From: UBA1181 sp045617845
Lineage (GTDB): Bacteria > Bacteroidota > Bacteroidia > Bacteroidales > Paludibacteraceae
Length of the DNA stretch: 64,000 bases
Direction: 5' to 3'
Assembly: GCA_045617845.1 (NCBI GenBank)
Contig: JAZLJL010000023.1
Location: 29,263 to 93,262 of the forward strand
The notes beneath the pieces were generated by a model. It was given only the letters and a program-made list of their open reading frames with translations. It had not been told where the DNA came from and made no database searches. The position numbers were made by a program, and so were the translations under genes. This document shows positions 34,679 to 42,535 of this stretch, one piece after another. Numbering within the stretch: the first letter of the stretch is position 1; each line of letters begins with the position of its first letter.

Positions 34679-36142
34679 TTATCTTTTCTTGATTGGTTCG
34701 CAAGTGAAGTCCACTCCTAATTTTTGGAATATCTTTTTGTCCACTTCGCTGATCATGACAGTTGTGTGGACTTGGCATCCTTGTAGTTTGGGTAATTGGT
34801 TCAATGCCTTTTCGCAATTTTTGTCGCTCTTGCTGAGCATGGCCAAAGCGACCAATACCTCGTCTGTGTGTAGTCGTGGGTTCCTGCCCTTGAGGTAGGT
34901 GACCTTCATGTTTTGTATCGGCTCGATCATGTCTGCCGGAATGAGTTTGACCTTGTGGTCGATGCCCGCCAGATGTTTGGTGGCGTTGAGTATCAGGGCT
35001 GCGCATGTCCCCAAGAGGGATGTCGTTTCCGACGTGATGATTGTGCCGTCCGCCAATTCGATGGCAGCTGTAGGCACTTTGGATTTCTCGCCTCTCGTCT
35101 TTGCTGATACAGTTACCCGCCTGTCGTCTGTCGTCACTTTCACTTGTTGCATGAGGAGCGCGATTTTGTTCACTTCGCTTTCGTCGCACTTGCCTTCCGC
35201 CATGTTGTTTAGCACCGCATAGTAACGTCTAATGATCTCTTGCTTGGAGGCGTATTGGCACGCCTCGTCGTCATAGATGCAGTTTCCTGCCATGTTCACG
35301 CCCATGTCGGTCGGCGACTTGTACGGGTTCTCTTTGTAGATGCCTTCGAAGATGGCGTTCAGTACCGGGAATATCTCGATGTCACGGTTGTAGTTGACCG
35401 TCGTCTTGCCGTATGCTTCCAAGTGGAACGGGTCGATCATGTTCACGTCGTTCAAATCGGCGGTCGCCGCTTCGTAGGCTATGTTGACAGGGTGCTTGAG
35501 TGGCAGGTTCCAAATCGGGAATGTCTCGAATTTCGCGTATCCTGCCTTGATCCCTTTTTTGTTCTCTTGGTATAGTTGGCTCAGACAGACCGCCATTTTG
35601 CCGCTTCCAGGACCGGGTGCGGTTACGACAACCAAAGGTCTGGTCGTCTCTACGTAGTCGTTTTTCCCGAATCCTTCGTCCGAGTCAATCAAGGCTACAT
35701 TCGACGGGTAACCTTCTATGGTGTAGTGGTAGTAGGTCTTGATGTTGAGGCGCTTCAACTTCTTGCTGAATGCCTTGGCGCTCTCTTGCCCTTTGTAATG
35801 GGTGATGACCACTGAGCCCACCATTAACCCCCTGTTTTCGAATTCGTCACGTAGGCGTATCACGTCCATGTCGTAGGTGATGCCAAGGTCACTACGCACT
35901 TTGTTCTTCTCGATGTCGATGGCGCTGATGACGATGACAATCTCCGCACAATCGCTCAATTGCATCAACATCTTAAGTTTGCTGTCTGGTTGGAAACCGG
36001 GCAATACCCGGCTTGCGTGGTAGTCGTCGAATAGCTTGCCTCCAAACTCCAAGTAGAGCTTGTCGCCGAATTTGCTGATCCTCTCCTTGATGTGTTCTGA
36101 TTGGATCTTGAGGTACTTCTCGTTGTCGAATCCGTAATTCAT
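34679..36142 (-). CDS. DUF1846 family protein
   Basis: This 487-residue cytosolic protein is recognisable as DUF1846 by its start (MNYGFDNEKYLKIQSEHIKE), YLEFGGKLFDDYHASRVLPGF, and VVTAPGPGSGKMAVCLSQLY, which resembles a P-loop. The family fold has been solved but its reaction is not established. It is the first gene of a DUF1846-mlaE-mlaF operon (4-bp spacing, then overlap). A perfect -7 box lies about 30 nt upstream. Confidence 0.9.
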   Translation of the reverse strand: MNYGFDNEKYLKIQSEHIKERISKFGDKLYLEFGGKLFDDYHASRVLPGFQPDSKLKMLMQLSDCAEIVIVISAIDIEKNKVRSDLGITYDMDVIRLRDEFENRGLMVGSVVITHYKGQESAKAFSKKLKRLNIKTYYHYTIEGYPSNVALIDSDEGFGKNDYVETTRPLVVVTAPGPGSGKMAVCLSQLYQENKKGIKAGYAKFETFPIWNLPLKHPVNIAYEAATADLNDVNMIDPFHLEAYGKTTVNYNRDIEIFPVLNAIFEGIYKENPYKSPTDMGVNMAGNCIYDDEACQYASKQEIIRRYYAVLNNMAEGKCDESEVNKIALLMQQVKVTTDDRRVTVSAKTRGEKSKVPTAAIELADGTIITSETTSLLGTCAALILNATKHLAGIDHKVKLIPADMIEPIQNMKVTYLKGRNPRLHTDEVLVALAMLSKSDKNCEKALNQLPKLQGCQVHTTVMISEVDKKIFQKLGVDFTCEPIKKR

Positions 36143-36171
36143 ATAGTGTGTCGAATAATTATTACGGGTTA

Positions 36172-36179
36172 CAAAGATA
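36172..36179 (-). promoter_or_regulatory. -7 element of the DUF1846-Mla operon
   Basis: TATCTTTG on the minus strand, with a predicted start near 36165 and a 20-nt leader to the ATG at 36142. It lies in the 175-bp gap after the thioesterase gene, so the two operons are separately initiated. Confidence 0.5.
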
Positions 36180-36317
36180 TAAATTTCGAACGAAAGGACT
36201 GCCCTTTTTTTACTTAAATTGCCTTAAAAATCATAGATTTCTCTCCTTTCATGGGACACGAAATGTCTATTTTTTCTTCCTTTCTTGCTGTTGCTCTTTC
36301 TCCATGAATTCTCGTCC

Positions 36318-37043
36318 CTAGCTGAATCGGATTTTGCATTTACAGGCGGTGTCTCCTCCCTCTTTCGATAAGATGATGGTCTCTCCCTTTTCGGCGTCGC
36401 TTGCCTTGGTGACATTGATCCGCTCCCCGAATCTGCATTCTTCCGCATATTCGATTTCGAAGCGGGTTATCTCCTTCTCGTTGATTTCCTCAATGCTGAG
36501 CTCGTCCATGATGTGTTCCACATATTTGGCGCTGTTCAGGTGTTTGTTGATGTCCAAATCACTGTATTTCACGATGAAACTAGAGGATGGATTCCCTTGT
36601 GGCGGGAGTATCTTGCCTGGTTTCTCGATGGGGCACGTTTTGTCGCAGATATATTGCTCGATGGTTTGTCCCGCAAGGCTGACGGGCTTCCTTGTCTCCA
36701 TGTCGATCATCGCCCAAACGGTTCTTGCGTAGCCGATTGTTTCTCCTCCTTCTCCGTCGATTTGGAAGTTACGTTGTGTGAAACTCCTCATCACGCCTTC
36801 GATCCATGTTTGGATTTTCACTGTTTCCCCTTCCTGTGGTAGCCTGCTTAGTTCCAAGGCAAGGCGAGAGAGTACCCATGTGTGGTTTTCTAGGTTGATG
36901 TGCTTCATGCCAAATCCTCTCGCGTCGGCGTGGTGGCCTGCCGTGTTGAGCAGGTTATTGATGAGTAACGGGAGGGTCAGTCTCCTTTTGAAATCGACTT
37001 CGAATGGTTGTACCGTGAAGATGTGTGTCCCTATTTTTTCCAT
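36318..37043 (-). CDS. Acyl-ACP thioesterase family protein
   Basis: The 241-residue protein has two hot-dog domains: an N-terminal one with LPLLINNLLNTAGHHADARGFG and NHTWVLSRLALELSRLP, and a C-terminal one with VKYSDLDINKHLNSAKYVEHIMDEL, the FatA/FatB-type motif in which the DxNxHxN residues form the active site. It releases fatty acids from ACP. It lies 3 bp after ilvN and is part of the branched-chain amino-acid operon, a common arrangement in Bacteroidota, perhaps linked to branched-chain fatty acids (inference). Confidence 0.9.
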   Translation of the reverse strand: MEKIGTHIFTVQPFEVDFKRRLTLPLLINNLLNTAGHHADARGFGMKHINLENHTWVLSRLALELSRLPQEGETVKIQTWIEGVMRSFTQRNFQIDGEGGETIGYARTVWAMIDMETRKPVSLAGQTIEQYICDKTCPIEKPGKILPPQGNPSSSFIVKYSDLDINKHLNSAKYVEHIMDELSIEEINEKEITRFEIEYAEECRFGERINVTKASDAEKGETIILSKEGGDTACKCKIRFS

Positions 37044-37046
37044 TGA

Positions 37047-37604
37047 TTATTTCTCCTCTTCTTCTTTCTTCCTCTTTGATTCCAACTTCGCCAGCATGTC
37101 CGATAAACGTTCCTTTTTCATCTTGTTGATGGCGATCCTGCCGGACCGTATGAACTGCAGCACGGTGAGTTTTTCGTTAAGTTCTTCGAAAAGTCCTTGC
37201 GTTTCGTCGTAGTGGCCTGTCTTTTCCAGCACTACGCAGTTTTCCGTTATCTCAAGGATGCGTATGTTGTATTTGCGGATGAGCTCCTCAATGGCTCCCA
37301 TGGCGATGAATTGCTCGGTCGACACTTTGTAGAGGGCTATCTCTTGGAACACGAGCTCGTCGTCCGTGTTGTAGAACGATTTGATGATGTCCACCCGCTT
37401 GTCTATCTGCTTCACCACTTTTTCGATGGTGTCGGCGTCGGCGTTTGTCGTGACGGTGAACTTGTGTACTCCCTCCAAGGCGGATGGGGATACGGACAAG
37501 GTTTCGATGTTCAACCCCCTTCGTGTGAAGATGTTACTGATTTGGTTCAGCAATCCCACGTGGTTCTCCGAGAATATGGTTATTGTATATAATTGTTTTT
37601 CCAT
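37047..37604 (-). CDS. ilvN: Acetolactate synthase small (regulatory) subunit
   Basis: This 185-residue subunit has an N-terminal ACT domain: YTITIFSENHVGLLNQISNIFTRRGLNIETLSVSPS, then the C-terminal domain typical of Bacteroidota IlvN with KYNIRILEITENCVVLEKTG. The ACT domain mediates valine feedback inhibition of IlvB. Its ATG overlaps the ilvB stop codon (TGATG). Confidence 0.95.
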   Translation of the reverse strand: MEKQLYTITIFSENHVGLLNQISNIFTRRGLNIETLSVSPSALEGVHKFTVTTNADADTIEKVVKQIDKRVDIIKSFYNTDDELVFQEIALYKVSTEQFIAMGAIEELIRKYNIRILEITENCVVLEKTGHYDETQGLFEELNEKLTVLQFIRSGRIAINKMKKERLSDMLAKLESKRKKEEEEK

Positions 37605-39301
37605 CAGACCTTTGGCGTTAGAATGTTAGTGACTGTTTCTCCGGCGGGTGTCATCGGGTAGATGAGTCCGTATTTCTCCACATCGACGATGAGTAGGAAT
37701 GCCTTGTCGTCCTTGAGCATCTCCTTGATGGCTTCGTCCAGTTCTTCCCGTCTCGTGACGTGCCGGTTGGCTATTCCGTATGCTTCGGCTATTTTGCGGA
37801 AGTCTGGGTTGACCATCGGGGTGGAGGAGTAGCGCTTGTTGTAAAAGAGTTCCTGTAGTTGGCGCACCATGCCGAGGTGGTCGTTGTTCAACACGATCAT
37901 TTTCACGCCCATTTGGCTTTGCATGATGGTGCCCAGCTCTTCGATGGTCATTTGGAAACCTCCGTCGCCGGAGAACATGCAGACCATTCTTTCGGGCGCT
38001 CCGATTTTGGCGCCTATGGCGGCTGGAAGTCCGAATCCCATGGTCCCTAATCCGCCTGATGTTACGAGGCTTCTTGTTTGCTTGAATTGGAAATAGCGTG
38101 CCGCCGCTATTTGGTTTTGTCCCACGTCGGTCACTAAGATGGCTTCCTGGTTGGTGGCGTCGGATACTTTCCGTACCACTTCTCCCATGGTGATGCGGTC
38201 ATCCTTGTGGTTTAGCTCGACGTCGATGACGGTTTTGAATTCTCGTTCCTCGTCGCTCTCGAACGAGTCTATCCAAACCGTATGTTTGGCTGGGTTGATC
38301 TTCTCTGTCAAGGCGACTAACGTCTCTTTGGCGTTTCCGATTACCTTCGCTGTCACGGGAACGTTCTTGTTGATTTCGGACGGGTCGATGTCCATGTGGA
38401 TGATTTTCGCCTGCTTGGCGTAGGTGCTCACGTCTCCGGTCACTCGGTCGTCGAAACGCATGCCGATTCCGATGAGGACGTCGCATTCGTTGGTCTTCAT
38501 ATTGGGGGCGATGTTGCCATGCATGCCTATGAAGCCTTTGTTGAGGCGGAAGTCGGATGGAAGGGCGGAGAGCCCGAGGAGGGTGGACGCTGCGGGTATG
38601 TCCGCCTTCTCCAGGAATTGTCTCACCTCAGATTCTGCGTTCCCGAGGATGACGCCTTGTCCGATTAGGGCTAACGGACGTTTAGCGTTGTTGATTATTT
38701 GTGCGGCTTCGTCGATTTGTCCCATGTCGATGTCTGGCCATGGAATATATCCCCTGTAGTAGGTGCATCGCTTGAAGTTGAGTTCGCAAAGTTCGGTTTG
38801 TGCGTCTTTGGTGAAGTCCAGTAGGACAGGACCTGGACGACCAGTCGTGGCGATGTAGAAAGCCCTCGCCACGGCGTCCGCTATTTCGCTTGCGCTACGA
38901 ATTTGACAGGCCCATTTTGAGATAGGTTGGGTGATTCCGACCATGTCTATTTCCTGGAAGGCGTCGGTTCCAAGGGCGGAGTTGCCGACTTGTCCCGTAA
39001 TCACGATAATCGGTGTGCTGTCGATCATGGCGTCGCCGATGCCGGTGATGGTGTTGGTCGCGCCCGGACCGGAAGTCACGATGCAGATGCCTGGTTTTTT
39101 CGATACTCTCGCATAACCTTCCGCCGCGTGCACCGCCCCTTGCTCATGTCGCATGAGCAGGTAGTTGAACTTGTCCATGTAGTCGTACAAGGCATCGAAT
39201 ACGGGAATGATGTTCCCGCCGGGGTACCCGAAAATGGTGTCGACTCCCTCCCTGAGAAGGGATTCCATCAAGATATAAGATCCTTTGATTGGGTCTGGCA
39301 T
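37604..39301 (-). CDS. ilvB: Acetolactate synthase large subunit
   Basis: The 565-residue thiamine diphosphate enzyme condenses two pyruvates, or pyruvate with 2-oxobutyrate, in the first common step of valine and isoleucine synthesis. Motifs: catalytic glutamate in LMRHEQGAVHAAEGYAR, GPGATNTITGIGDA, the PP-binding GDGGFQMTIEELGTI (GDG...) and the NDHLGMVRQLQEL segment. The FAD-binding middle domain is intact. It follows ilvD by 25 bp. Confidence 0.97.
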   Translation of the reverse strand: MPDPIKGSYILMESLLREGVDTIFGYPGGNIIPVFDALYDYMDKFNYLLMRHEQGAVHAAEGYARVSKKPGICIVTSGPGATNTITGIGDAMIDSTPIIVITGQVGNSALGTDAFQEIDMVGITQPISKWACQIRSASEIADAVARAFYIATTGRPGPVLLDFTKDAQTELCELNFKRCTYYRGYIPWPDIDMGQIDEAAQIINNAKRPLALIGQGVILGNAESEVRQFLEKADIPAASTLLGLSALPSDFRLNKGFIGMHGNIAPNMKTNECDVLIGIGMRFDDRVTGDVSTYAKQAKIIHMDIDPSEINKNVPVTAKVIGNAKETLVALTEKINPAKHTVWIDSFESDEEREFKTVIDVELNHKDDRITMGEVVRKVSDATNQEAILVTDVGQNQIAAARYFQFKQTRSLVTSGGLGTMGFGLPAAIGAKIGAPERMVCMFSGDGGFQMTIEELGTIMQSQMGVKMIVLNNDHLGMVRQLQELFYNKRYSSTPMVNPDFRKIAEAYGIANRHVTRREELDEAIKEMLKDDKAFLLIVDVEKYGLIYPMTPAGETVTNILTPKV

Positions 39302-39326
39302 TTTTCTATTGTTTATTATTTATTAT

Positions 39327-41156
39327 TTATTCTACGATTCTGATTCCTCCTTTATCCGCCGAAGCTACCATGCTGGCGTATGCTTTCAGTGCATGGGAGA
39401 CTTCCCTGTTTCTTTCCGGTTTCCAGGCCTTCTTGCCTTTGGCTTCCTCGTCCCGCCTGCGTTTCGCCAACTCCTCGTCGCTTAGGCGCACGTTGATGGT
39501 ACGGTTCGGTATGTCGATGTCGATGATGTCTCCGTCCCTGACTAATCCGATGTTGCCGCCCGAGGCTGCTTCCGGTGATATGTGTCCGATCGAGAGACCC
39601 GAGGTGCCGCCAGAGAAGCGTCCGTCCGTGATGAGGGCGCACTCTTTCCCGAGATGTCTGGATTTGATGTAGGAGGTAGGGTAGAGCATTTCTTGCATGC
39701 CCGGTCCTCCTTTGGGGCCTTCATGGGTGATGACGACCACGTCGCCCGCCACCACTTTGCCTCCGAGTATGCCTTCGCTGGCATCTTCTTGTGATTGGAA
39801 CACTTTGGCGGGACCGCTGAATTTCCAAATCTTTTCGTCTACGCCCGCTGTCTTGATGACGCATCCGTCCAAGGCGATGTTGCCCTTCAGGACGCCGAGT
39901 CCGCCGTCTTTCGTGTAGGCGTGTTCGAGGTCACGGATGCATCCGTTGGAGCGGTCCGTGTCCAGCGTGTCGTAGTAACATTCTTGTGAACCCATCACGA
40001 TGTTGAACTTGCGTGCCGGTGCGCTTTTGTATTTGTTGATAGCCTCCTCTGTGACGTGCTTGCTGGAGATGCCGTAAAGGTCGATGGCCTCCCCTAAGGT
40101 AAGACCGTCCACACGTTGTGCGGAGGTGTCTACGAGTCCCGCGTTGGCGAGCTCAGCCATGATGGAGATTACGCCGCCCGCGCGGTTCACGTCCTCGATG
40201 TGGTAAGCCTGTGTGTTAGGCGCCACTTTGCAGATGCAAGGTGTCTTCCTGGAGAGGGCGTCGATGTCGTCCATGGTGAAGTCCACTCCCGCCTCATGAG
40301 CCACGGCCAAGAGGTGTAGCACGGTATTGGTCGACCCGCCCATGGCGATGTCCAAGGTCATGGCGTTCAGGAATGCCTTCCTGGTGGCGATGGAGAGCGG
40401 CAACACGCTGTCGTCCCCGTCACGGTAATATTTGTATGCGTTTTCGACGATGGTTTTCGCCGCTTCCGCGAAGAGGTTTACCCTGTTCTTATGGGTGGCG
40501 ACGATGGTTCCGTTGCCCGGGAGGGCGAATCCGATGGCTTCGTTGAGGCAGTTCATCGAATTGGCGGTGAACATGCCGGAGCAGGAACCGCAGGTAGGGC
40601 AGGCGCATCGTTCCACTTCACGGATCTGCTCGTCCGAAACATTGTCGTCTGCGGCTTGTATCATCGTGTCGATGAGGTCGAGGTGCTTGTCTCCGTAGAC
40701 GCCTGCCTCCATGGGACCGCCAGAGACGAAAATGGTCGGTATGTTGAGGCGCATGGTGGCCAGTAGCATTCCGGGCGTCACTTTGTCGCAGTTACTGATG
40801 CATACGAGGGCGTCCGCTTTGTGTGCGTTGACCATATACTCCACGCTGTCTGCGATCAGGTCCCTGGAAGGCAGGGAGTAGAGCATGCCGTCATGACCCA
40901 TGGCGATTCCGTCGTCAATGGCGATGGTGTCGAATTCGGCGGCGAAGCATCCCAGTTTTTCTATTTCCGCCTTGACTTTCTGCCCGATTTCATGCAGGTG
41001 CACATGTCCCGGGGCGAATTGCGTGAAAGAGTTGGCGATCGCGATGATAGGTTTACCCATCTGCTCCTCTTTCATGCCGTTGGCGCGCCATAGGGCTCTT
41101 GCTCCCGCCATCCTTCTGCCTTGTGTGCAGACTGTGCTTCTTAGTTCATGTTTCAT
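39327..41156 (-). CDS. ilvD: Dihydroxy-acid dehydratase
   Basis: From MKHELRSTVCTQGRRMAGAR the protein is 609 residues long. It dehydrates 2,3-dihydroxy acids to 2-keto acids using an iron-sulfur cluster. Cluster cysteines sit in CISNCDKVTPGML and CPTCGSCSGMFTANSMN, with GTTHxxxxK-type segments near DALGSTNTVLH-like (GGSTNTVLHLLA) and the metal-binding GRFSGGTSGLSIGHISPEA. The open frame to 41246 runs through the attenuator hairpin, so the shorter start is correct. First structural gene of an ilvDBN-thioesterase operon; ilvC is not present. Confidence 0.97.
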   Translation of the reverse strand: MKHELRSTVCTQGRRMAGARALWRANGMKEEQMGKPIIAIANSFTQFAPGHVHLHEIGQKVKAEIEKLGCFAAEFDTIAIDDGIAMGHDGMLYSLPSRDLIADSVEYMVNAHKADALVCISNCDKVTPGMLLATMRLNIPTIFVSGGPMEAGVYGDKHLDLIDTMIQAADDNVSDEQIREVERCACPTCGSCSGMFTANSMNCLNEAIGFALPGNGTIVATHKNRVNLFAEAAKTIVENAYKYYRDGDDSVLPLSIATRKAFLNAMTLDIAMGGSTNTVLHLLAVAHEAGVDFTMDDIDALSRKTPCICKVAPNTQAYHIEDVNRAGGVISIMAELANAGLVDTSAQRVDGLTLGEAIDLYGISSKHVTEEAINKYKSAPARKFNIVMGSQECYYDTLDTDRSNGCIRDLEHAYTKDGGLGVLKGNIALDGCVIKTAGVDEKIWKFSGPAKVFQSQEDASEGILGGKVVAGDVVVITHEGPKGGPGMQEMLYPTSYIKSRHLGKECALITDGRFSGGTSGLSIGHISPEAASGGNIGLVRDGDIIDIDIPNRTINVRLSDEELAKRRRDEEAKGKKAWKPERNREVSHALKAYASMVASADKGGIRIVE

Positions 41157-41190
41157 TTTTTTTCTGTTTGCTGTTTTAGGGGTGATGCGC

Positions 41191-41224
41191 AAAAAAAAAA
41201 GCCCTTCCCTGAAAGAGAAAGAGC
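41191..41224 (-). terminator. Transcription attenuator upstream of ilvD
   Basis: On the minus strand, GCTCTTTC (41217-41224) pairs with GGGAAGGGC (41201-41209) around a 7-nt loop, followed by ten T residues (41191-41200). It lies between the leader peptide and ilvD, the classical attenuator position. Confidence 0.75.
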
Positions 41225-41259
41225 ATCGCGGTTTCGTAGGTGACAATACTTTTCTCTTC

Positions 41260-41316
41260 CTAACGTCGTCCCACGACGTTAAGGTTGACTATTGTGGTAT
41301 GTCTACGAAAATCCAT
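41260..41316 (-). CDS. ilv operon leader peptide (attenuation)
   Basis: An 18-codon frame encodes MDFRRHTTIVNLNVVGRR. It contains Ile9, Val10, Leu12, Val14 and Val15 plus two threonines, the amino acids made by or feeding this pathway. The stop codon sits in a perfect 8-bp hairpin (AACGTCGT GGG ACGACGTT), and a wider pairing joins TTTCGTAG within the coding part to CTACGAAA downstream. This is the layout of ribosome-mediated attenuation: stalling at the Ile/Val/Leu codons would disrupt the early hairpins and let RNA polymerase pass the terminator. Confidence 0.65.
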   Translation of the reverse strand: MDFRRHTTIVNLNVVGRR

Positions 41317-41335
41317 CACATCATCATTGTTTCCG

Positions 41336-41343
41336 CAAAGATA
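41336..41343 (-). promoter_or_regulatory. ilv operon promoter -7 element
   Basis: TATCTTTG on the minus strand is perfect; a TTTC-type -33 box lies 21 nt upstream (41365-41368). The predicted start near 41329 places the leader peptide ATG about 13 nt into the transcript. Confidence 0.6.
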
Positions 41344-41387
41344 AAAATCTTTTTTTATGATTTAGAAACAAGTCTCAAATTATTCTT

Positions 41388-41395
41388 TATATTTG
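41388..41395 (+). promoter_or_regulatory. -7 element of the RRM gene
   Basis: TATATTTG on the plus strand fits TAnnTTTG and would give a leader of about 100 nt, long and AU-rich as often seen for RRM and cold-shock genes. No clear -33 box. Confidence 0.35.
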
Positions 41396-41502
41396 TATTG
41401 GATTTTGGCCGTTAGAATGTCAAATGATGGTTTGTTTTCAAACTTAGTTTATCTTTCTTCCCCTTAATCGAACGTATATTTTAATTTTTTATTATTTAAT
41501 TA

Positions 41503-41799
41503 ATGAACATTTTTGTTTCAAATTTGAGTTACGCTGTTACAGACGCGGACTTGTGTGATTTGTTTAAGGAGTATGGGGAAGTGTCTTCCGCTAAGGTCAT
41601 TCTTGATAGGGAAACCCAGAAGTCAAGAGGCTTTGGCTTTGTCGAGATGCCGGATGACGAGGCTGCGCGTAAGGCGATCGCTGAATTAGAGGGTGGTGAG
41701 TTCGACGGAAGGACGATTCATATTAAGGAGGCTCAGCCGAGGGAGGAGAGACGTCCAGGAAACGGACCTCGCGGCAATTTCCGTAGAAATCGTCAATAA
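41503..41799 (+). CDS. RRM-domain RNA-binding protein
   Basis: The 98-residue protein is a single RNA recognition motif with RNP2 IFVSNL (residues 3-8) and RNP1 KSRGFGFVEM (about 46-55), followed by a basic, Gly/Arg-rich tail (PREERRPGNGPRGNFRRNRQ). It resembles the small RRM proteins of Bacteroidota and cyanobacteria that act as RNA chaperones or global post-transcriptional regulators. It is monocistronic, with its own terminator. Confidence 0.93.
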   Translation: MNIFVSNLSYAVTDADLCDLFKEYGEVSSAKVILDRETQKSRGFGFVEMPDDEAARKAIAELEGGEFDGRTIHIKEAQPREERRPGNGPRGNFRRNRQ

Positions 41800-41822
41800 T
41801 CAACCATTGAATTTGAAGGGAT

Positions 41823-41853
41823 GGGACGGTGCGAATGCATCGTCCCTTTTTTT
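41823..41853 (+). terminator. Intrinsic terminator after the RRM gene
   Basis: GGGACGGTGC pairs with GCATCGTCCC (41823-41832 and 41837-41846), followed by seven T residues. Confidence 0.88.
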
Positions 41854-41996
41854 GTCTTACCGGTTTCGAATGGTGTTACCTATTCCTTACATTGTGAACT
41901 ATGATGAACTTAATCTGTAAAAATGTGCGTGAAAATACAATGTGTTGCCTTATGTCATGATTTTATGGAGGCGCGCTGTTTGGACGTATTTCCCTG

Positions 41997-42027
41997 TTGA
42001 CTTTCTCGTTTTTTTTCGTTATCTTTA
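41997..42027 (+). promoter_or_regulatory. Promoter of the T9SS cargo remnant
   Basis: TTG (41997-41999), a 20-nt spacer and TATCTTTA (42020-42027), one mismatch from consensus. It would drive the truncated frame starting at 42071. Confidence 0.45.
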
Positions 42028-42070
42028 TTCTGTATTGAAATTTATCGATGTGTGTAACTTTTTAAACGCT

Positions 42071-42329
42071 ATGTATATGAGTAGAAATCACTTCATCTTC
42101 TAAGGAGACTACCGAGCTTTCGGACAATGCGTCTGAGGTTGTGGCAATCTGGGGCTATAAGGGCGTTATCTACGTGGACAACGCTGCGTCCGACATCTAC
42201 GTCTACGATTTGTCCGGCAGATTGGTTACGGTGGCGACACCTAACGCGGACCGTACTGAAATCAATGTGAACGCTCACAGCGCTTATATCGTGAGATGCG
42301 GAAACGTCAGCAAGAAAGTGGTGATGTAA
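42071..42329 (+). pseudogene. Deletion remnant of a T9SS-exported protein gene
   Basis: The 5' end has a start codon (42071) and MYMSRNHFIF before a stop. From about 42083 a different frame reads through to 42329, ending with the same C-terminal domain as the large adhesin at 42536: GVIYVDNAASDIYVYDLSGR, then AYIVRCGNVSKKVVM. Between 42175 and 42235 the DNA is identical to the adhesin gene for about 60 nt. The likely history is an internal deletion with frameshift that fused the start of an older surface-protein gene to its sorting-domain end. Confidence 0.7.
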
Positions 42330-42535
42330 GATTATTCCTGAAGCCATTCCAAAAGGCTTCGTGAGATTATGATAAAGGGAGGTGCGGAAACCATCAGTAC
42401 CTCCCTTTGCTTCATTCCCCTCCCGACATAGGACGCAAGCTTATGGTAAGGGAGACTCTATAATTAGGGGAAAAGTCCATTAATTCCCCGATTTTGTTGT
42501 ATATTCGAACCCGAAAACTTAAAAACACTTAATAT
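42330..42535 (+). other. Short gap before the adhesin gene, with a hairpin
   Basis: AAAGGGAGGT (42374-42383) pairs perfectly with ACCTCCCTTT (42399-42408), probably the terminator of the remnant although no T-tract follows. The rest holds nothing recognised; no consensus -7 box precedes the 42536 gene. Confidence 0.5.

Noticed and set aside
39327..41246. ilvD starting at 41246
   Set aside because: The extra 30 codons run through the attenuator hairpin and T-tract.
42141..42329. A functional 62-residue secreted protein
   Set aside because: It lacks a signal peptide and the upstream frame is broken; it is the tail of a deleted gene.
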